Notes: generated by a model from the letters alone, not told the origin. DNA of 64,000 bases from Terriglobia bacterium (GCA_020073385.1 JAIQFH010000021.1:44893-108892), one strand, 5' to 3'; shown: positions 44,655 to 54,125, counted from the first letter of the stretch. Translations and numbers: made by a program.

Positions 44655-45887
44655 TCAGAGTGCTTTGGCCACCTCGATTGCGGTTTCGAGCTGTGTATCC
44701 CTTCTTTCCTTCAAAGCGTCTCGTGAAAGTTCAATAGAAAACTTTGGCACGATGCCATTATTTTCTAGCATCCGTCCCTTCCATGTGAGATAGGCGGCAA
44801 CTGGCAAGCCGAGAATGTATCCGTGGCCAAGTTTGTAGGCACTCCCGCTCAGGAGACGACCAGGCGTCTTCGTCCCCACGATGGTCGCGAGGTCGTTCTC
44901 CTCCGCAAACGCAGAGACCATCTCGCCAGCGCTCGCGGTGTGCTCGTTTACCAACAACACGACTCGCCCATGAAAGCGCTTCGTGCCGAGTCCTTCGGTG
45001 ACAACGAGGATAGACTTTTCCACGAAGGCATATCGGGCAGCCAACCATATGAGAGTCGACTTGTGGGCCGGAATGCGTCCGAATCGGGTCAGTTCCTCAC
45101 GTCGATAACCGCGTTCGCGCCGTTTCCGCGTGAGACTGTAGCCAACCTCGAGTTTTCCGGGCGTCAAATAACTCATCAAGCGTAGCCCGCCGATTCCTCC
45201 GCCAGTATTTCCGCGTAGATCGATGATGAGCCGACTGCATCCATCGAGTGCAGCGACCCCGCGGTCGATATCCTTCGCTACGTCGATTCCGATGGCGCCC
45301 GGAAACATCGCGACCCTCAGCAATCCAATTTCGTCGCTGAGCCTTTCCGTGGTGACCGCCTGTGGCGCCGTAACCGGATGCTTCTGGGACTTGGGCACCG
45401 GCAATTGAACGTTGACCTTCTGCACTTCGCCGTGGAGTTTTTCAATTAGAAGGCTCGCGGATTCGCCAACTGAGAACGTCAGATCATTTGGGGGCCGGAC
45501 CTCCCGTCCACCGCATTCGAGCAAAAGGTCGCCCGGCCGTATGCCGGCCGCGAATGCTGGTCCCCCTTGATGTACGTCTTGGAACATCCAGCGCTCGCTT
45601 CCGTTGACACTAATCCGCTGTAGGGTCGCGTTGATGGCGTGGCGAGCGGGAATGTTGCGCATCCCCGCATGGCGAAAGCCGGTGTGGCTCGTCTTGAGCT
45701 CTGCCACTAATTTGTGGACCTCTTTCTCGAAGACCTCAGGATCGGTAGATGCGAGGATCTGGTTGCGGCGCTCCCGAGCCAAAGCATTCCAATCCACGCC
45801 ATTCATTCCGGGATCGAAGTGTTTGGTAGCTACAAGGTGGCAGACCTTGTCAAAAATCTTTGTGCGCTCGTCGAGAGTCAAATTCAT
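44655..45887 (-). CDS. S41-family C-terminal processing-type protease with PDZ domain
   Basis: The 410-residue protein has an N-terminal helical region, a PDZ domain (~105-165; GPAFAAGIRPGDLLLECGG) and an S41 catalytic domain with nucleophile S319 (HTASAGEM) and general base K340 (VGTKTPG). No signal peptide is visible, so unlike most CtpA proteins it may work in the cytosol. ATG 45887 lies 2 bases after the CHAT gene stop, so the two proteases share an operon. Confidence 0.85.
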   Translation of the reverse strand: MNLTLDERTKIFDKVCHLVATKHFDPGMNGVDWNALARERRNQILASTDPEVFEKEVHKLVAELKTSHTGFRHAGMRNIPARHAINATLQRISVNGSERWMFQDVHQGGPAFAAGIRPGDLLLECGGREVRPPNDLTFSVGESASLLIEKLHGEVQKVNVQLPVPKSQKHPVTAPQAVTTERLSDEIGLLRVAMFPGAIGIDVAKDIDRGVAALDGCSRLIIDLRGNTGGGIGGLRLMSYLTPGKLEVGYSLTRKRRERGYRREELTRFGRIPAHKSTLIWLAARYAFVEKSILVVTEGLGTKRFHGRVVLLVNEHTASAGEMVSAFAEENDLATIVGTKTPGRLLSGSAYKLGHGYILGLPVAAYLTWKGRMLENNGIVPKFSIELSRDALKERRDTQLETAIEVAKAL

Positions 45888-45889
45888 TG

Positions 45890-48628
45890 CTATTTGATTC
45901 CAATCGGGGTTGAAGTCTCTCCAACGGTGATGAACGCAGCCCAATAGAACGGGCTCAACTGATCTCCATATTTCGCCAGCATATCGAGTTTGGCATCGCG
46001 CAGAGCAGAGCTGGCGTTTTCCCCCTGCGCCAATCGCTTATAGAACCGCTCCATGAGTGCGCTCGCGGAGATGTCCTCAGCACTCCAGAGGCTTGCGACA
46101 ACTGATCTCGACCCGGCTACCAGAAACGCTTCCACCAAATTGCTAATGCCCTCTTGCCCCTGCAATTTTCCCACTCCGGTGTCGCATGCCGACAGTGTCG
46201 TTAGTTCCGCGTTCAGCCGTAGCCGGATGATTTCGCGCACTTGCAGTAAACCGTCATCGCCAGACTTTGGATCAGTTCCCAAGACAAGCGCTGATCGCTC
46301 CGGATATTGGGTGTCGGCGAACCCGTGAACCGCCAAATGCAGGACGCGAAACTGATCGAGCGGTTCTTTCTTGAATGCGGTCTCGGTCGCGTCCTTGGCG
46401 AGAAGGATGACCGCGTTCGGTCCCACAATTTTACCGATTTCCTGAACCTCTTCGCGCGTCTGCGGAAGGTCATTGAGGGCGAGGCCTGACAAGTCTGCGA
46501 CGCCGCGTTCGATCCGTCCGCGCACAGAGGCTGGAGTTGGCAATTCTTTGCCTGCGCCGCCCTGGTTCTCGTAGGCGACATCTCCAACAGCCAAGAGTGG
46601 CTTCGGCGCGGGTTCATGCTTTTGGCCGCGGCGAAGCGCATCCAAAATCGTGCCGGAAGGCACGTAGCTAATAGTGTGCGATTTCAAAAGGTATTGGCCA
46701 CGGCTATCTTGAAGAGCCTCAAATGGCAGTAAGTGCAATATCCCGTCCGGTGCAACCAGAATCCGGTCAGCGTTGGAAATCTCGGGGATCGGCTTCAACA
46801 GCCGTTCGTAGAGTTGTTTCGATGCCTCCGCTCCCGATGCCTTCCCACGGATTTCATCGATATACTGCTGCGCCAATTTCTCGGTCTCCTTGCGCCCGGT
46901 GGGAAGCAGTCTCACGAAAGCGCCTTGCCGCGATATCGAAATGCAGTAGGAACTGGGGTCATCGAGTACGTACTCCAAAAGCACTTCATCCTGCTTCAGG
47001 TCATCTTGCACGATTTTCAAAGGTGCAGGTTGCGCGGGGAGTCGTGTGTTTGCTTCATCTCCCCTTGTCCAGGCTAGGCCGAGACGCCGCTCGTACTCGA
47101 CCAGTTTGTCCAGGAGTTGCTCGCGTTCGGTGGCGCTGCCGCTCTGCATCAATCGAGATTGCAGTGCAGCCACGTCGGTTTCCAGTGATGAAGTCTGCCC
47201 GGATTCAGCCGTGGGGAAAGCCTTACGATCTTCGAGAGCCCAAGCGAGGGTTCGTCCTCGGACACGCTCCAAGACGCGGAACGCTTCGGGCACGTCTCCA
47301 CTTCGCGATACGAGTTCGAAATGCTGCAAGTAGGTCTGGCTCTGCGCGGCCACCACCGAACTGTTCCAATACGGCTCATCCACGCTGGTCAACATCCCTT
47401 CGATCACGTCTTCTGCTTGATCGTAGAGTGCCTTCGCTTCGGCATAGCGACCACGACGTGCTTTTAGATCAGCGAGGATGGTCAAATTGCGAGGCACATA
47501 ATAACGATCACCGACCTGCTGGCTCGCGGTTACGCCCTGAGTGGCACGTGCGTCCGCTGTGGATAGATCTCCGGCATCGCGATAGAGTTGCGCGAGTTCG
47601 TACATCGCGTCGGCTTCGATTCTGTAGAACTGCACTTTGGCTGCAAATTGGCCGGCGTCTTCCAAATACGTCAGCGCCTGTTGTCGGTTTCCTGTTTGTG
47701 CCGCCAGCCTTCCGAGACGAACGAGCAACTCCGCCTCATGGCCGCGCTTCTCTTGCGATTGCGCTTTGGTGAGCGCACTCTCGAGCACCGACCTCGCCTC
47801 TTCCGTTTTGCCAAGCGAGATCAGGGCCTGCGCTTTTCCCTCGTATCCCATGAACGGAAGCCCACAGTCAGGATTAGCCTCCGCTAGCTTGATCGCTCTC
47901 TCGAAGAATCTCAACGCCTCCGCATTGCGATTGACTTCTTCAAAGCCTCTTCCGAGTAATTCCAGAAAGCGTACCTGGCCGGCAGTGTCGCCATTCGTCA
48001 TGGTCGAGAGGAGAGCCCCGCCAAGAAGTCTGGCCGCTCGTCCTGGATTCCCCTCTAAGAACGCAATGAGGCCCAACTCGCCGGACGCGCGCGTGACCCA
48101 TTGGCCTTCGCCCAGGCTCTTTGCGATGTCCTGCGCTTCTAGCCAATCGCGCTTTGAGACTCGATAGTCAATTTCAATGTCGGTATAGCCTTTTGCGATC
48201 AGGATCCACAGGCGCAGCCTTGAGTCGTTTTGGACTATCGGAGTCCGGAGTTGCTCATTCAGAATGCGCGAAAGATCCACAAACGACATTGTTTCGGCTT
48301 GTGACCTGAGGCGTCCCACTTTGGCGTAAAGTTCGTTTCGACTGTCGCCCTCAGCAGCGAACATTTTTTCAGCTCTGGCAAAGAGCGGGGCAGCTTTCGG
48401 GCCATTGCTCAACCAATATAGGCGCGTAGCTTCCGCCAGAAGCGTTTTTGGATCTCCCGAAGTTTCGGGGTCGTTGAATGCTTGAGGAGCATCCCCGGTT
48501 TTGACCGCAAGGCTGTGGTGAAGGCGACTATAGAAGTAGTAAGAGAATGAGAGAAAGATCGTTAGGAGCAGGGCAAGAGCCACCCTCATCCGCTTGGAGA
48601 CACCAATGCTCGCCCGATCGATAATCAT
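45890..48628 (-). CDS. CHAT-domain caspase-like protease with TPR repeats
   Basis: The 912-residue protein has an N-terminal transmembrane helix (VALALLLTIFLSFSYYFY), a long TPR array (~60-460) and a C-terminal CHAT domain with catalytic H768 (LHLAVHGFAD) and C815 (TLSACDTGVG). CHAT proteins are caspase/separase-like peptidases; some act in defence when activated by a partner, others have unknown roles. The TPR region probably senses or binds a partner. The next gene, 2 bases away, is an S41 protease, a possible substrate processor or target. Confidence 0.9.
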   Translation of the reverse strand: MIIDRASIGVSKRMRVALALLLTIFLSFSYYFYSRLHHSLAVKTGDAPQAFNDPETSGDPKTLLAEATRLYWLSNGPKAAPLFARAEKMFAAEGDSRNELYAKVGRLRSQAETMSFVDLSRILNEQLRTPIVQNDSRLRLWILIAKGYTDIEIDYRVSKRDWLEAQDIAKSLGEGQWVTRASGELGLIAFLEGNPGRAARLLGGALLSTMTNGDTAGQVRFLELLGRGFEEVNRNAEALRFFERAIKLAEANPDCGLPFMGYEGKAQALISLGKTEEARSVLESALTKAQSQEKRGHEAELLVRLGRLAAQTGNRQQALTYLEDAGQFAAKVQFYRIEADAMYELAQLYRDAGDLSTADARATQGVTASQQVGDRYYVPRNLTILADLKARRGRYAEAKALYDQAEDVIEGMLTSVDEPYWNSSVVAAQSQTYLQHFELVSRSGDVPEAFRVLERVRGRTLAWALEDRKAFPTAESGQTSSLETDVAALQSRLMQSGSATEREQLLDKLVEYERRLGLAWTRGDEANTRLPAQPAPLKIVQDDLKQDEVLLEYVLDDPSSYCISISRQGAFVRLLPTGRKETEKLAQQYIDEIRGKASGAEASKQLYERLLKPIPEISNADRILVAPDGILHLLPFEALQDSRGQYLLKSHTISYVPSGTILDALRRGQKHEPAPKPLLAVGDVAYENQGGAGKELPTPASVRGRIERGVADLSGLALNDLPQTREEVQEIGKIVGPNAVILLAKDATETAFKKEPLDQFRVLHLAVHGFADTQYPERSALVLGTDPKSGDDGLLQVREIIRLRLNAELTTLSACDTGVGKLQGQEGISNLVEAFLVAGSRSVVASLWSAEDISASALMERFYKRLAQGENASSALRDAKLDMLAKYGDQLSPFYWAAFITVGETSTPIGIK

Positions 48629-48800
48629 CTGCGGACGTACTTCTTACTCACACAGGAATGGGACGGAGCGGCAGTTGGTTAGAACCCACAGCCTCGGCGA
48701 AAGTTGCACTATTTAGTGCATGCCTTCGGCCAAACCCCAGACTGGGCGGCCCATTGGCTGTCGGTCAGGCGCAGATTATTTGAAAGTTTGGTAACGGCGG

Positions 48801-49472
48801 CTAGTCGTGAAGGACGACATTTAGAAGAGAACTATGAACCTGCAACGCATTCCCGCCGTCATAGTCAATGAAGCCCAATTTCCTGAACCTGTTCATGAAA
48901 AAACTAACCCGTGACCGGGTAGTGCCTACCATCTCGGCGAGAGTCTCCTGACTGATCTTGGGGATCACGGTCTCGGGCACCCCTTCCTTGCCGAAGTGGG
49001 CCAGCATTAGCAGCATCCGGGCCAGTCTTTTTTCACTGGAATTGAAAAGCTGATCAACCAAATCCTCTTCGTGTTGGATGTTTCGTCTCAGCAAATATGC
49101 CACGAACATATCGGAAAACGTGTGTTCGCGGTGAAGCACTTCCACCATCGCCTTCTTGTCGATTCGCATTACAGAGCAATCAGTCATTGCGCTTGCGGAG
49201 CACAGGCGGAGAGACTGCCCTGAAAGGCAACTTTCTCCAAAGAAATCACCCGCATTCAGAATGCTTATGGTGGCTTCCTTCCCGCTCTTCGAGACAACCG
49301 TGAGTCGTACTTTTCCTTCACGTGTGTAGAAAACAGCGTCGGCCGGGTCACCCTGAACAGAGATCGTTTGCTTTTTGGCAAAGGCTGCGATCTTCCTACC
49401 GCCGTCGATGGTCGAGAGAAATATAGTGGGATCGAATTCGCTGCGTTTCTTGGTCGCTACCTTGGGTCTCAT
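48801..49472 (-). CDS. Crp/Fnr-family transcriptional regulator
   Basis: The 223-residue protein has a cyclic-nucleotide-binding fold (GDPADAVFYTREGKVRLTVVS, GDFFGESCL) and a C-terminal HTH (ISQETLAEMVGTTRSRVSFFMNRFRKLGFI). The ligand is unknown; no FNR-type cysteine cluster is seen. ATG 49472 with GAGGGCGG upstream is preferred over longer frames to 49700. It is divergent from nothing close. Confidence 0.9.
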   Translation of the reverse strand: MRPKVATKKRSEFDPTIFLSTIDGGRKIAAFAKKQTISVQGDPADAVFYTREGKVRLTVVSKSGKEATISILNAGDFFGESCLSGQSLRLCSASAMTDCSVMRIDKKAMVEVLHREHTFSDMFVAYLLRRNIQHEEDLVDQLFNSSEKRLARMLLMLAHFGKEGVPETVIPKISQETLAEMVGTTRSRVSFFMNRFRKLGFIDYDGGNALQVHSSLLNVVLHD

Positions 49473-49817
49473 GATTACCGCCCTCAAGTGCCGAACGCGC
49501 AACGGTCTCATGACGGGGCTCCCTATGAGCCAGGTGCGCAGATGGCAACTTCGTATGATAAAGAATGAATCAATGCGGATGAGGGCGAGAACAACATCGA
49601 GGTTGCGGCCAAAAGCGCGATCCGCTCGACAAGAGTAATGATTCCACCCTCGGTTTTGAAAGTCAACGTTCCCGCGCTGGCGACCGGTCAATGAGCGCAA
49701 TGGCGATTTCGCGACCGCACGCTGCGTTTATGCTGGGGCACACCCGCAGACACGTACAGCCTGATGGCTACTCTTGCAGTCGATTTGCGCTCAGATCCCG
49801 AAATTCTGCGTGTGGCC
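49473..49817. other. Intergenic region upstream of the Crp/Fnr gene
   Basis: About 345 bases with no supported gene; open frames here lack coding character. It likely holds the Crp/Fnr promoter. No strong repeat seen. Confidence 0.35.
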
Positions 49818-50120
49818 TCACCGGTCGTACATCTCGTAGTGTGCGGAGCACGGCTCCAGTTCGAGCAGGAAATCCTTGTCGAAGTCGTAGTATTTCGCAA
49901 CGCTGATGTCGTCTCCAGCGAAGGCGCGGATCGCCGACTCGGATTCCCAGAACGTGACCATCAGAAAATGTGCGGTGTCACCCTCAATACGACGTAGCGC
50001 ATAAGCACCCTTGTTGCCGGGAGTCGAGTGGTAGTCGGGAATTGCGACGGTTCGCATCAGGGTTAGATATTCGTCGCTTTTGGTTGCGGGTGTCGCGCCG
50101 TGCCATATTCGGGTGATCAC
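49818..50120 (-). CDS. Antibiotic-biosynthesis-monooxygenase-fold protein
   Basis: The 100-residue protein has the dimeric alpha/beta-barrel (ABM) pattern: ITRIWHG at the start, YHSTPGNKGAYALRRIEGDTAHFLMVTFWES in the middle and DFLLELEP at the end. ABM proteins are small oxygenases or heme/quinone-binding proteins. GTG 50120 follows AAGGA by 8 bases. It lies next to ardC without known relation. Confidence 0.75.
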   Translation of the reverse strand: MITRIWHGATPATKSDEYLTLMRTVAIPDYHSTPGNKGAYALRRIEGDTAHFLMVTFWESESAIRAFAGDDISVAKYYDFDKDFLLELEPCSAHYEMYDR

Positions 50121-50203
50121 GTTGAAATTCCTTCGGTGTCCCTGTGTCCAGAATACTTAGATGTCACTGATACGGGCTGCGAGATGCAGGGAACGAGTGA
50201 TCA

Positions 50204-51607
50204 TTATTGCGTCGTGAACTCAGTTGGCTTCCTGTGCTCACGAATTTGGGAGTAGCTGATCGCCAGCTCAGACCCCAGTGCAATTTTGCCTTCGTAGTTG
50301 TTGATGGGTTCGTTGTCGAGGATGCCGAACACGAGCTTCTTCTGTTCGTCGCAACGGGTGACTCGGACCCACATCCATTCGCCGATGCCTGTGGTTTCAT
50401 CTGGGAACTCAACTTTTACGTAATCCCCGCGCTCGTAGCTCGGTGCCAGGTGAGAGTCGGAATCTATCGGTTGACAAGGTCCTTGATGGCCGCGGGGCAG
50501 CCAGCAGTTCGGAGTGTAACGGCAGTCCTGCTTGAGAGACTTGTTCTGCTGGTGCCACCAAAAGCGATTGGCCTTCATCGCGGCATCATCGGCCTTGGTC
50601 CCCGCTTTGTACTCAGCCTGGAAGTCGAATCGCCAGCGGCTCTGCCAGTCGTCCATCGACATATTGATGGAACCAAGCGCCTGCTGAACGTCACTGATCC
50701 AAGCTTCGTATCCGTTCGACATCTTCAAAGTAGATCCTACACTAGCATCAGGCCATCTCGATGGACTCGTAATCCCTGCCTCGCTTCTTGCATCCACGGA
50801 GCTGATAGCTCCGAGGATGACGGCTGCGGTTTGCTGAACGGCTTCCAAACTCTCGCGCAGGAGGTTGGCGTCTCCGTGCCAAAGCTGGATGTAGTCCTGG
50901 GATGCGGTTCCGTTCTGTAGTCCGACCGACTGGCAGACCACAAACGCCACGGCTTCGGCCTCGGTCTCACGAACCGGCTTTGTGGTCACTGTTCGACGTT
51001 CGCCGCGATGGAGCATCTCGTGTGCGATCTCATGTACGAGCGTGGAAAACTCCTCGGCTGGCTGCATCCCTGAGAGCAACGTGATCTTTCCGCCATGCGA
51101 AAGACCTTTCGCGGGAGCGATTCGTGCTGAGAATGTAAGCTCGACTCTTTGTGATTCCACGAACTTGAACAGGCGTTCGCGGTATCCGCTCACGTCGCCT
51201 TTAACTTCGGTCAGCGCGGGGAGGTCTTTGCCCTCTGTCTGGGTGACGTCGAAAACATAGACGGCGCGGAAGCCGTACAGGCGAGCTTCGCCGTCGCGCT
51301 TGTTGTCTGCGTCTGCCGTGGTCTCTTCTTCCTTGTGCTTCTTGCCGATAATCGGGGCGAGAATGAAAATGCCTTTTTCTCCTCGTTTAACGAAGCGGCC
51401 AAGCGAGTTCCAAGTACGAAGTCCCGCAACATTGGTGGCATCGGGCTTCTGGCGTGCGATGAGCATGATGTTGCCGAAGCTGTACGAATGAAACCTCGCC
51501 ATTGCTCCGAGGTAAGCAGTGAGGAGTTCGCTGTGACCGGATTCCAAAGCTGCGACGAGAAAATCTACAGCCTCTTTGGTTCGTTTGTTGACTTCTTCTA
51601 ATTTCAT
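50204..51607 (-). CDS. ArdC-like antirestriction protein with C-terminal DUF2314-type domain
   Basis: The 467-residue protein has an ArdC N-terminal ssDNA-binding domain (~5-125; FHSYSFGNIMLIARQ, GLRTWNSLGRFVKRGEKGI) and a zincin metallopeptidase domain with H192EIAH196 and a downstream Glu in RETEAEAVAF. A linker leads to a ~60-residue C-terminal domain like DUF2314 (GEWMWVRVTRCDEQKKLVFGILDNEPI). ArdC proteins protect incoming DNA during conjugation or plasmid transfer. Its presence supports a mobile origin of this region. Confidence 0.85.
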   Translation of the reverse strand: MKLEEVNKRTKEAVDFLVAALESGHSELLTAYLGAMARFHSYSFGNIMLIARQKPDATNVAGLRTWNSLGRFVKRGEKGIFILAPIIGKKHKEEETTADADNKRDGEARLYGFRAVYVFDVTQTEGKDLPALTEVKGDVSGYRERLFKFVESQRVELTFSARIAPAKGLSHGGKITLLSGMQPAEEFSTLVHEIAHEMLHRGERRTVTTKPVRETEAEAVAFVVCQSVGLQNGTASQDYIQLWHGDANLLRESLEAVQQTAAVILGAISSVDARSEAGITSPSRWPDASVGSTLKMSNGYEAWISDVQQALGSINMSMDDWQSRWRFDFQAEYKAGTKADDAAMKANRFWWHQQNKSLKQDCRYTPNCWLPRGHQGPCQPIDSDSHLAPSYERGDYVKVEFPDETTGIGEWMWVRVTRCDEQKKLVFGILDNEPINNYEGKIALGSELAISYSQIREHRKPTEFTTQ

Positions 51608-52071
51608 TGTTTTTCCCTTTCTGCCGTTTCCGGCTTGTTTCTTCCTTCACCAGAGCGGCAGCGGGAAGAAACAAGGCGAAATGGTGAAAGGGAGTGAACG
51701 GAGGACGGAGGAGGGTGGCAGGGCGTGAGCGAGAGCGCGGTGAGTGCCAAACGGGGTAGGGGTTAGTTTGGCGTGAAACCGGCGCAGTCCGAAACGCCCG
51801 TCCGAGCTGCGGCTAAGCGGCGTCCACCCGGAGGAGGGAGTAGTGGGGAAAAGATGGCGGAGCCTTCCGCTTCAGAATGACGGATTGTCATTAGGGATCG
51901 GAAGTTAGCACACAGCAGGCATTGACCCGGTGAACGAGGCTGGAAGTTAGGCGTGCTTGGAGCTGAAGAATTGCCGACGGTCCGGTGGAAAGCTGAACCT
52001 GGCGAAAATCGACAAAGTGAAAAGGGGCGGAACTTATAGTTGAAAAAAGTATTGAAGTTGGAAGACCCTTC
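51608..52071. promoter_or_regulatory. Long leader region upstream of the ArdC-like gene
   Basis: About 460 GC-rich bases without a gene. A perfect hairpin, AATGAC-GGATT-GTCATT, lies at 51876-51892. The word TTGAAAAAAGTATT at 52040-52053 also occurs at 39933-39946. Together with strong purine-rich runs this could be a structured leader or promoter region for ardC (read leftward) and the end of the ImmA gene; nothing more specific is seen. Confidence 0.4.
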
Positions 52072-53013
52072 TTAATTGGTACAACGCTGCTTGTGGCCCG
52101 AGGGGAGAATGATTGTCGTGGTCGTCAAAGCATGCACGGGGTACAGAAGGATAATTACATTGTGCTTGGTGTCAAAAGCTTCCGCCACGCACTCGTGATC
52201 GGTTCCGTCGAGGTCCGTGATTGAAAGCGTAACCGGGCGAGTCATCTTGCGCCCTATGGGCAGGACCGGACCAAGAAAGTGATCGGGTGTAATCAGGGTG
52301 TCCGCCGGCCGTCCGAATCTTCTGAGAAACGTAGGTGAAGCCTCAATCCGGCGGACAACCGCCTGAGCACCATTGCCCCGCACATGCCGGATGGGCTCAA
52401 GGACGTAGACCACGCAGGCACGGTGGTGCGTGCGCGCGAATTCTCGGGCGGAGGCATAGATCGAGGCGCCGAATTTTCCGGCGAGTTTCATCGGCGTCTT
52501 GATTTCCAACACGCAATCGGCGGCGCGGCGCGCATACGCATCTCCCTGGAATAAGGCAAACCGAGCAAAGTTATTGGCCTCGCGTTCAAACTGATCCGCG
52601 ATCTCGGGTGCCAGGGTCTTCTCGCACTCCTGAAATAGGCGAAACAGCTTGCGGTGTGTGGGGAGCTCGTGATGGCCGGTTTCGTGGAGTTTCAGAAAAT
52701 TCTGCTTGGATTCAACGACCGTGTCGTCGATGTGGATGACGCGCTCACCGGCGTCATAAAGTCCAAACACCTTCGAAACGGCCGACTTGATGCGGTGGGC
52801 AAAATCGCCGCCTTTGCTGCGTATATAGGCGAGGATGTGAGCGGGATCGAACAGGCTGGTCGGTGCGACCTGGATCTGCGCAGAGGCGAGGATATCTTCG
52901 ATGGGCGTGGGAAGTGTGCCCCAAGCATCAGCGCGGTCGAGGAGCTTGCGGGCCCGTTCCTCGACCGCACGCAGGTCGTCGGCATTGAGAGTGCTGTCGT
53001 CAGCTTTTGTCAC
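52072..53013 (-). CDS. ImmA/IrrE-family metallopeptidase
   Basis: The 313-residue protein has the zinc motif H110ETGH114 and a downstream Glu in EREANNFARFAL, as in ImmA/IrrE (COG2856). Such peptidases cleave a partner XRE repressor, for example ImmA with ImmR or CapP with CapH. GTG 53013 lies within the end of the XRE gene (14-base overlap), so the pair is translationally coupled. A C-terminal ~100-residue extension of beta character follows the peptidase domain. Confidence 0.85.
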   Translation of the reverse strand: MTKADDSTLNADDLRAVEERARKLLDRADAWGTLPTPIEDILASAQIQVAPTSLFDPAHILAYIRSKGGDFAHRIKSAVSKVFGLYDAGERVIHIDDTVVESKQNFLKLHETGHHELPTHRKLFRLFQECEKTLAPEIADQFEREANNFARFALFQGDAYARRAADCVLEIKTPMKLAGKFGASIYASAREFARTHHRACVVYVLEPIRHVRGNGAQAVVRRIEASPTFLRRFGRPADTLITPDHFLGPVLPIGRKMTRPVTLSITDLDGTDHECVAEAFDTKHNVIILLYPVHALTTTTIILPSGHKQRCTN

Positions 53014-53395
53014 TGGTTTTTTTCCGGCTGCGGATGAACTTGAGATAGTCCATCAGTTCTGATTCCTCCGCAGGTGTAAGAGTGTGGTTGGCGAACGTGG
53101 CCACGCGCCCGTGCCTCTGGCCTTGGCTGCGAGCCTTGGCCTGCGTGATATAGCCGGCCATCTCCATCAGTTGGCCATAGTCGATGACGTAGATGTCGGC
53201 GAGGGCATGCAGCACGTTCGGGGAAGGTTGCTGGATTTTGTCGTTCTCGATCTGGCTGAGATATGCGTTTGAGACCTCTTTGTTTGTTGCCTCCTCGACC
53301 TGCCTGAGCGTCAGCTTGCGGTCGGTGCGAATGGAGGCCAGGTACTGTCCAAGGGTGAGTTTCCCAGAACTGCCCTGGGTGGTGCTCCCTGACAT
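53000..53395 (-). CDS. XRE-family HTH repressor
   Basis: The 131-residue protein has an HTH (LTLGQYLASIRTDRKLTLRQVEEATN, then SNAYLSQIENDK) of the XRE type and a short C-terminal region. ATG 53395 follows GGAGG by 7 bases. It overlaps the ImmA-type peptidase gene and is divergent from the ubiquitin-like operon, so it probably represses that operon and itself, and is removed by cleavage. Confidence 0.9.
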   Translation of the reverse strand: MSGSTTQGSSGKLTLGQYLASIRTDRKLTLRQVEEATNKEVSNAYLSQIENDKIQQPSPNVLHALADIYVIDYGQLMEMAGYITQAKARSQGQRHGRVATFANHTLTPAEESELMDYLKFIRSRKKTSDKS

Positions 53396-53537
53396 TGTGA
53401 TTCCTCCCAAGTTATCTCCTCTGCCGGGATTGTAGAGCGGCCTGCTTGCACTTTCAAGCGTGCGTAGTGTATGCTTGATATACTTAGCATGCGTCACTTA
53501 AGCTGCAGCTACGGGTCGGGAGAAGGGTAACCCGGCG
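53396..53537. promoter_or_regulatory. Divergent promoter between XRE-ImmA and the ubiquitin-like operon
   Basis: This 142-base gap contains ATGCT (53471-53475) and AGCAT (53486-53490) as inverted arms around an AT-rich centre, a likely repressor site overlapping a -10-like TGATATACT. Similar half-sites (CAAGCGTGCG) lie just left. Being the only gap between the repressor and the operon, it is where control should act. Confidence 0.5.
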
Positions 53538-54125
53538 ATGAAGACAGAGGGAACAGAAGACCAGGTGGCCGGGGAGGGCCAAAACAGCATGACAGGCACC
53601 GAGATCGACATCTTTGAATTTTCGCAGCGGGGGGAGGAAGTTCCTCACGCCCCCGCATACCGGGTACGCATTGACGGAGAAGTCTTCCGGATCGAAACAC
53701 CGACACCCAAGGGCGAGTTGCTCCTGGGCAAGGTCGGGAAGCGCCCCTGCGCGTTCGAGCTTATCGGGGAGTTCGTCCACGGCAAGAACGATGTCGTGGA
53801 GCCGGAGGAAGAAGTTGATCTCCGGAAGCGCGGCCTGAAGGGCTTCATCACTGCTCACAAGGAAATCGTCACCATTTTCATCAACGGCGGTCCCTACAAG
53901 ATCGAGCGGGGAAACCGGACGGTGGCCGAGATTCTCGCGAAAGTCGGCCAGACGCCGGAAGGATATGTGTTGCTGGAAGAGAAGGACGGACAGCCCCCGA
54001 TGCCGCTGCCGCCGGACCGGCCGGTGAAGATCCACGGGTGCGAGATCTTCCATTCGCAGCCGCAATCCGGCGGGTCGTCATCGGGGGCACGATGGAGTAC
54101 GCGAAGGAACAGATTGAAGCACTGA
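53538..54125 (+). CDS. Double ubiquitin-fold (multiubiquitin-type) protein
   Basis: The 195-residue protein has two beta-grasp repeats, ~40-108 (YRVRIDGEVFRIETPTPKGE...) and ~110-173 (TIFINGGPYKIERGNRTVAE...), as in bacterial multiubiquitin proteins and the two-domain ISG15-like BilA. A Gly-Gly at 178-179 is followed by a 16-residue tail that a JAMM peptidase could remove to expose it. Residues 1-35 are a flexible leader. It is first in an operon with E2-like, JAMM and E1-like genes. The C-terminal 34 bases overlap the E2-like gene. Confidence 0.8.
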   Translation: MKTEGTEDQVAGEGQNSMTGTEIDIFEFSQRGEEVPHAPAYRVRIDGEVFRIETPTPKGELLLGKVGKRPCAFELIGEFVHGKNDVVEPEEEVDLRKRGLKGFITAHKEIVTIFINGGPYKIERGNRTVAEILAKVGQTPEGYVLLEEKDGQPPMPLPPDRPVKIHGCEIFHSQPQSGGSSSGARWSTRRNRLKH

